From Pseudomonas monteilii NBRC 103158 = DSM 14164 (GTDB taxonomy: Bacteria; Pseudomonadota; Gammaproteobacteria; Pseudomonadales; Pseudomonadaceae): a stretch of DNA of 64,000 bases. The notes beneath the pieces were generated by a model. That model ran no database searches and was not told where the DNA came from. It saw nothing but the letters and a program-made list of their open reading frames with translations. This document shows, piece by piece, positions 60,023-64,000 of this stretch. The DNA is taken from positions 124,001-188,000 of the forward strand of contig NZ_BBIS01000003.1 in the NCBI RefSeq assembly GCF_000730605.1, given 5' to 3'. A program made the translations under genes and the position numbers. Position 1 is the stretch's first letter. Every line of letters begins with the position of its first letter.

Positions 60023-60616
60023 TCAAACCAGCGCGGCATCTGCAGCATAGGCGTGCTTGAGCAGCTCGGTGAAGCGTTCGAAGGCGGCAACTGCGCCGCG
60101 TTCGGCAGCGGCTTCCTCTTCGGCCGACAATGCCAGGCCATCGAGGATGCGGGTGAACTGCTTCCAGCCTTCGGCACGGCCACCGGCCGGTTCGCCCAGG
60201 TGGCGGGCACCGAAGCTGTCGGACAGTTCCAGGGCCACGGCACGCTTGATCAGAAACGCAGCGCCCAGTTTGGAGCCTTCGGAGACGAAGATCCAGCCCA
60301 TTGCCTCACCCAGGCTCGGTTTGCCCAGGGCGCCTGGCACGGCTGCCGGTACTTCGGTGTCGAGGTCGGCGAGGTCCAGGCGGGCCTGATCGGCGCGGCA
60401 GCGCTCGGCCAGGTCGGGGACGATGGCGATCAGTTGCGGGTCGTTGTACAGGGCCTGCAATTCAGACTGGAACAGGTACTGGGCAACGACGAAGCGGGCA
60501 AAGCTTTCGCGGCTGTCGAAGGGCGCATGGGATTTGACCAGGGCATCCAGTTCGGCGTGCGGGGCGTTGGTGATCTGGTTCAGGCGCTGGGAGCGCAGGG
60601 CTGGGCGTTCGGTCAT
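60023..60616 (-). CDS. biliverdin-producing heme oxygenase
   Basis: A 197-residue all-helical heme oxygenase. The likely proximal histidine is His20 in NAPHAELDALV, and the distal helix region reads GWIFVSEGSKLGAAFLIKRAVAL. It opens heme to biliverdin, CO and iron in the cytoplasm. It lies downstream of a TonB receptor and FecR-type regulator, so heme imported through that receptor is its probable substrate. The best-known relatives are HemO/PigA of P. aeruginosa; which regiospecificity applies here is unknown. Confidence 0.88.
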   Translation of the reverse strand: MTERPALRSQRLNQITNAPHAELDALVKSHAPFDSRESFARFVVAQYLFQSELQALYNDPQLIAIVPDLAERCRADQARLDLADLDTEVPAAVPGALGKPSLGEAMGWIFVSEGSKLGAAFLIKRAVALELSDSFGARHLGEPAGGRAEGWKQFTRILDGLALSAEEEAAAERGAVAAFERFTELLKHAYAADAALV

Positions 60617-60703
60617 GGGGGCAGTCCTTGGAAAAAGGGGCGTCTAGATACAAGACGAAACAGCGGGGGCGGGACAGTAAAAAAACTGGGTTTTACTTGA
60701 GAG

Positions 60704-60763
60704 TTGCAGCGCCTGTGAGATTGAGCGCCGCGCGGGCGGCGCTCGATCTCACAGGCGCTGCAA
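60704..60763. repeat. 28-bp near-perfect inverted repeat between the TonB receptor and heme oxygenase genes
   Basis: Arms 60704-60731 and 60736-60763 pair over 28 positions with one T-G wobble and a 4-base GCGG loop. It lies 12 bases after the receptor stop. On the minus strand the T-rich stretch only comes about 20-30 bases later, so it is not a standard terminator. It looks like a dispersed pseudomonad palindromic element. Confidence 0.85.
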
Positions 60764-60774
60764 AACTAAAGGCC

Positions 60775-63363
60775 TCAGATATCCCAAACCACATTGATAC
60801 CGAAGTTGCGCCCCGGCATGGTCAGGCGGTCGATGTTGGCTGGCTGGGTCACAGCCGCTTCACCCTGGCCGTCGTAGCTGCGCACTGAATCCCACAGCCA
60901 GTATTTCTTGTCGGTCAGGTTGTACAGGCCGGCATTGATGGTGACGTCGTCGGTCACCTTGTAGTAGCCGGTCAGGTCCAGCACGCCGTAGCCCGGTGTA
61001 CGGAACTTCGAGGTCGAGCCGTCAGGCGAATAGAAGGTGCTGTCGTCGACGCGGGTCTTGCGCTTGACCAGTGTCCAGCTCAGCAGGCCACCGTAGTTTT
61101 GCTGCTCGTAACCCAGGCCAAACACGCCTTTCAGTGGGTTTACGCTGTTCAGCGGTTCTCCGGTGTCATCGTTGCGGCCGTAGGTGTAGGCAATCGAGCC
61201 CTGGGTATACAGGCCTTGCGGCGCACCGAAGTGGTCGAGGTTCAGGCGGCCCTTGACCTCGGCACCCTTGATGGTGGCGTGCTTGATGTTGTTGGCCTGG
61301 AAGGTTTGTTCCAGGTTGGCGCTTTGCACGGCGTCTTCGTCGATGAAGTCGCGGTACTTGTTGTAGAACACCGCCACGTCGAAGTTGCCGGCGTCGAAGT
61401 TGCCGCGCAGGCCGGTTTCGTAGCTTTTGCTCTTCTCTGGTTCGAGGTCAGGGTTGCCTTCTACACGGTAGCCTTGCTCGATGTTTTCGAAGCGGCCGTA
61501 CATGGCCTTGGCGGTCGGCGTGCGGAAGCCCTCGGCGTACTGGCCGTACCAGGTGTAGTTGTCGTTAAAGGCGTAGGTCAGGCCGAACTTGGGCGAGACG
61601 CGGTGCCATTTCTTGTCCGAGTCGTCCTGGGATGTTGGGGCTGTGCCGGTCGATGCCAGGCCACGCAGGAATTCTTCGGTGAACTTGGGCGCCATGCGCG
61701 TGTAGTCGTAGCGCGCGCCTGGCATGAAGGTCCAGTTGTTCCAGCGGATTTCGTCCTGCACGAACAGGCTGTAGGTGTTCACGGTCGGGTCCGGGAAGTC
61801 GCTGACCAGCGCCTGGCCGTCTGCCGGGCGGTCGGCGCCGATGGCGGTGCAACCGGATCCAATGGTCAGGCAGGTGCCGGTGCCACTGCGCGATCCGGTG
61901 ACCTTCTCATGCTTGAGTGTAGTGCCGTAGGTCAGCAGGTGATCGGTGGCGCCGATGCTGAAGGCCTTGTCGAGCTGGGCATCGAACACCCACTGGCGGT
62001 CCTTGTAGGTGGTGTCGCGGGTACGCAGAACCTGGCGGCCAGGCGGTGCGTAGACTTCCTCTGTGTGCTGGTCGGTCTTGGCGATCTGGTAGTTCAGGCT
62101 CCACTTCACGTGGTCGGCGACCAGCGAGTCTAGACCGAACTCATGGTTGATGCCGAAGCGTTCGCGGGTGATGGTGTCGTTGCCATTACGCGCCTTGTAG
62201 TAGCCCATGCCGCCAAAACCGGGAATGAACGGCCCGCCCACTGCGCTGAGGATGTTCTGGTCGCGGTCATCCTTGTAGCGTTCGTAGGTCAGGCCCAGGC
62301 GTGCGTCGTCGGCGTAGTTCCAACCCAGTTTGGCCAGCACGTTGGTGGTGCGTACGTCCATCGGGTTGGCTTCGGTGCGCGACAGGCCTTCACCGCTGTG
62401 GCTGCCGTGGGTTTCGGTCTCGTGGCCGTTGCGCTGGCTCAGGTGCAGCAGGCCATCGAAGTCGCCCTCACGGCCGGCGACGGTGGCAGAGGTCAGCCAG
62501 CTTTCGTCGGCCGAGCTGTAGCCGGTCTTCAGGCGGGCGCCTACGTCCTTGCCAGGCTTGATGATGTCGTCCGGGTCGAGGGTGAAGTAACTTACCGCGC
62601 CGCCGATGGCGTTGCTGCCGTACAGCACCGAGGCCGGGCCACGCAGGATTTCCACGCGCTTGACGATTTCCGGGTCGACGTAGTTACGCTGGGTTTGGGC
62701 GTAGGGGCCGTAGAAAAAGCTGTCGGGGATCGACACGCCGTCGACCTGGGTGAGGATGCGCTCGCCGTCGATACCGCGGATGTTGTAGCCGTTCAGGCCG
62801 CTGCGCTGGCCGGTACCGGCCACCGATACGCCCGGCTCGTAGCGCACCAGGTCCTGGATGTTGTTGACGTTCTGGCGGTCCAGTTGCTCGCGGGTCTGCA
62901 CGCTGACGGTGCTCGGCACCTGGCTGACATCCTGGGCGCTACGGGTGGCGCTGACGGTCACTTGCTGCAGCGCGATCACATTGCCGCTCGCCTGGCGTTC
63001 GAGCACCACGTTGCCGTTGCTGATCTTGCGAAAGCTCAGGCCGGTACCCTGCAGCAGGCGCTTGAGAGCGGCCTCTGGCGGCAGCGAGCCCTGCACGCCC
63101 GGCGAAGCCACGCCGTCGGCCAGTTCGGCGCTGAAGCCGACCTGCCAGCCGGTGACCTGGCTGAAGGCGTTGATTGCCGACACCAGCGGCTGCTGGCCGA
63201 TGCTGAAGCGATAGTCGCCCATGCGCGGGCTGCTGGCCTGGGCCGGTTCGGCGGCCAGCGCTGGCAGGCTGCAGGCACCGCTGGCGAGCAGAGCCAAGGT
63301 CAACAGGGACAGTTGCCCCGTACGACGGGGAAGGGTGGACGAGCGGGTAGGACCAGTGGACAT
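60775..63363 (-). CDS. TonB-dependent heme/iron receptor with N-terminal signalling (STN) domain
   Basis: An 862-residue outer-membrane receptor. A signal peptide (ending PALAAEP near residue 39) is followed by an STN domain (YRFSIGQQPLVSAINAFSQVTGWQVGFSAEL, about 50-125), a plug (VSQVPSTVSVQTREQLDRQNVNNIQDLVRYEPGVSV) and a 22-strand barrel ending in VVWDI. The barrel has the NIRGIDGERILTQVDGVSIP region typical of hemoglobin/heme receptors. The STN domain signals through the adjacent FecR-like protein to an ECF sigma factor. Heme as ligand is inferred from the adjacent heme oxygenase and from the HxuIRA-type layout. Confidence 0.9.
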   Translation of the reverse strand: MSTGPTRSSTLPRRTGQLSLLTLALLASGACSLPALAAEPAQASSPRMGDYRFSIGQQPLVSAINAFSQVTGWQVGFSAELADGVASPGVQGSLPPEAALKRLLQGTGLSFRKISNGNVVLERQASGNVIALQQVTVSATRSAQDVSQVPSTVSVQTREQLDRQNVNNIQDLVRYEPGVSVAGTGQRSGLNGYNIRGIDGERILTQVDGVSIPDSFFYGPYAQTQRNYVDPEIVKRVEILRGPASVLYGSNAIGGAVSYFTLDPDDIIKPGKDVGARLKTGYSSADESWLTSATVAGREGDFDGLLHLSQRNGHETETHGSHSGEGLSRTEANPMDVRTTNVLAKLGWNYADDARLGLTYERYKDDRDQNILSAVGGPFIPGFGGMGYYKARNGNDTITRERFGINHEFGLDSLVADHVKWSLNYQIAKTDQHTEEVYAPPGRQVLRTRDTTYKDRQWVFDAQLDKAFSIGATDHLLTYGTTLKHEKVTGSRSGTGTCLTIGSGCTAIGADRPADGQALVSDFPDPTVNTYSLFVQDEIRWNNWTFMPGARYDYTRMAPKFTEEFLRGLASTGTAPTSQDDSDKKWHRVSPKFGLTYAFNDNYTWYGQYAEGFRTPTAKAMYGRFENIEQGYRVEGNPDLEPEKSKSYETGLRGNFDAGNFDVAVFYNKYRDFIDEDAVQSANLEQTFQANNIKHATIKGAEVKGRLNLDHFGAPQGLYTQGSIAYTYGRNDDTGEPLNSVNPLKGVFGLGYEQQNYGGLLSWTLVKRKTRVDDSTFYSPDGSTSKFRTPGYGVLDLTGYYKVTDDVTINAGLYNLTDKKYWLWDSVRSYDGQGEAAVTQPANIDRLTMPGRNFGINVVWDI

Positions 63364-63489
63364 CGGAAGCGCTCCCAGACGCGCGGGCTGTTATAGGTGA
63401 TGGCTGTTCTCGTTTTCAAACAAGAATCAGTTGCATTGGCTATAACGAGACGGGTGGGGTAGCGCGATTGCGTAAAAATAATTTTCGGG

Positions 63490-64000
63490 TCAGTTCAGAA
63501 TGACCAACGCCGGGTACTCATGCAGCTGTGCCGAGGTGATGTGGGCCAGCGCGCGCAGGGTTTCCAGCGGCTGGTCGAGGCGGTAGTTGCCGGTGACGGC
63601 CACGTCTTCCAGGTGAGCATTGCGGTTGATGATCCAGCCGGGGTAGTAGCGCCGTACTTCGGCCAGCACCTGGCTCAAGGGGCAGTTCTCGAACACCAGG
63701 CGGCCATCGACCCAGGCCAGGTCTTTTTGCATGTCGGCGCGTTGGCGCTGGCCAAAGCCCTGCGGGCCGACGCTGATGCTGTCGCCAGCACTCAGGCGGA
63801 TGCGCTGGTCGCGTGCCCCCTGCAGGTCAACATCGCCGCGTTGCACCCGCACTTGAGCCTCGCCGTCCAGGTAGCGCACGGCAAAGTCGGTGTCGCGTAC
63901 TTGGGCACGCAACGGCCCGGCTTCTACCTCCAGCGGCAGCAGCGCATCCTCGGGTACCTGGAAGTAGGCCTCGCCTTGCAGCAGGCGGGCGACCTGGCGG
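63490..64000 (-). CDS. FecR-type anti-sigma/transducer, C-terminal part
   Basis: The frame runs off the window end, so about 170 C-terminal residues are visible. They show the FecR domain: RQVARLLQGEAYFQV, AVRYLDGEAQVRVQRGDVDLQG, and LAWVDGRLVFENCPLSQVLAEVRRYYPGWI, followed by a periplasmic STN-like tail. FecR proteins sense the loaded receptor in the periplasm and control a cytoplasmic ECF sigma factor, whose gene should lie just beyond the window. It precedes the receptor by 126 bases on the same strand. Confidence 0.88.
   Translation of the reverse strand, partial: RQVARLLQGEAYFQVPEDALLPLEVEAGPLRAQVRDTDFAVRYLDGEAQVRVQRGDVDLQGARDQRIRLSAGDSISVGPQGFGQRQRADMQKDLAWVDGRLVFENCPLSQVLAEVRRYYPGWIINRNAHLEDVAVTGNYRLDQPLETLRALAHITSAQLHEYPALVILN

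Overview
The window looks like core chromosome of a fluorescent pseudomonad, most likely the Pseudomonas putida group. The support is uniformly high G+C codon use, an almost complete run of conserved gamma-proteobacterial gene blocks in typical pseudomonad order, and P. putida-type REP elements (28478-28495, 31993-32048, 53884-53913). The pseudomonad-specific fagA-fumC-orfX-sodA cluster points the same way. I see no rRNA, tRNA, CRISPR array, prophage, IS element or integron. The species assignment is inference.

Layout. 1-6022: end of yhdP, a Nit1-type amidase, and tldD / darP / pmbA. 6118-9927: a Fur-box-led iron-starvation operon (fagA, fumC, orfX, sodA) followed by a ZIP metal transporter. 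9972-16985 (minus strand): kdsD-kdsC-lptC-lptA-lptB-rpoN-hpf-ptsN-rapZ-npr, which covers LPS core sugar synthesis, LPS export, sigma-54 and the nitrogen PTS. 17234-25154 (plus): mlaFEDCB, ibaG, murA, hisG, hisD, hisC. 25194-30322: a lipoprotein phosphodiesterase, a GntR regulator with an MFS carrier, an NTF2-like protein, a GIY-YIG protein and YejK. 30693-40710: hupN, rlmF, a REP palindrome, valS, holC, pepA, lptF-lptG, an RDD protein and a cold-shock protein.

41069-52406 is a glycine/serine and amino-acid region. gcvH-gcvP-sdaA-gcvT lies behind a good sigma-54 promoter with a GcsR-like site. Next come a Tat-exported FAD amine oxidoreductase with a secreted RidA, the glutamate carrier gltS, and a TyrR/GcsR-type enhancer-binding protein that is the natural candidate activator. 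52490-59575 is the arginine deiminase operon arcD-arcA-arcB-arcC plus a small unknown protein, with a second arcD-like antiporter gene head-to-head and an Anr-type promoter in front of arcD. 59555-64000: a YbaN-like membrane protein, heme oxygenase, a TonB receptor with a signalling domain, and the C-terminal part of a FecR-type regulator cut by the window end.

Nothing here is a clearly new large system. The items most worth checking are the gcv/GcsR regulatory layout with the periplasmic oxidase-RidA pair, the coupling of a ZIP transporter to the Fur-controlled MnSOD operon, the unknown last gene of the arc operon, and two unusually long perfect or near-perfect intergenic palindromes.
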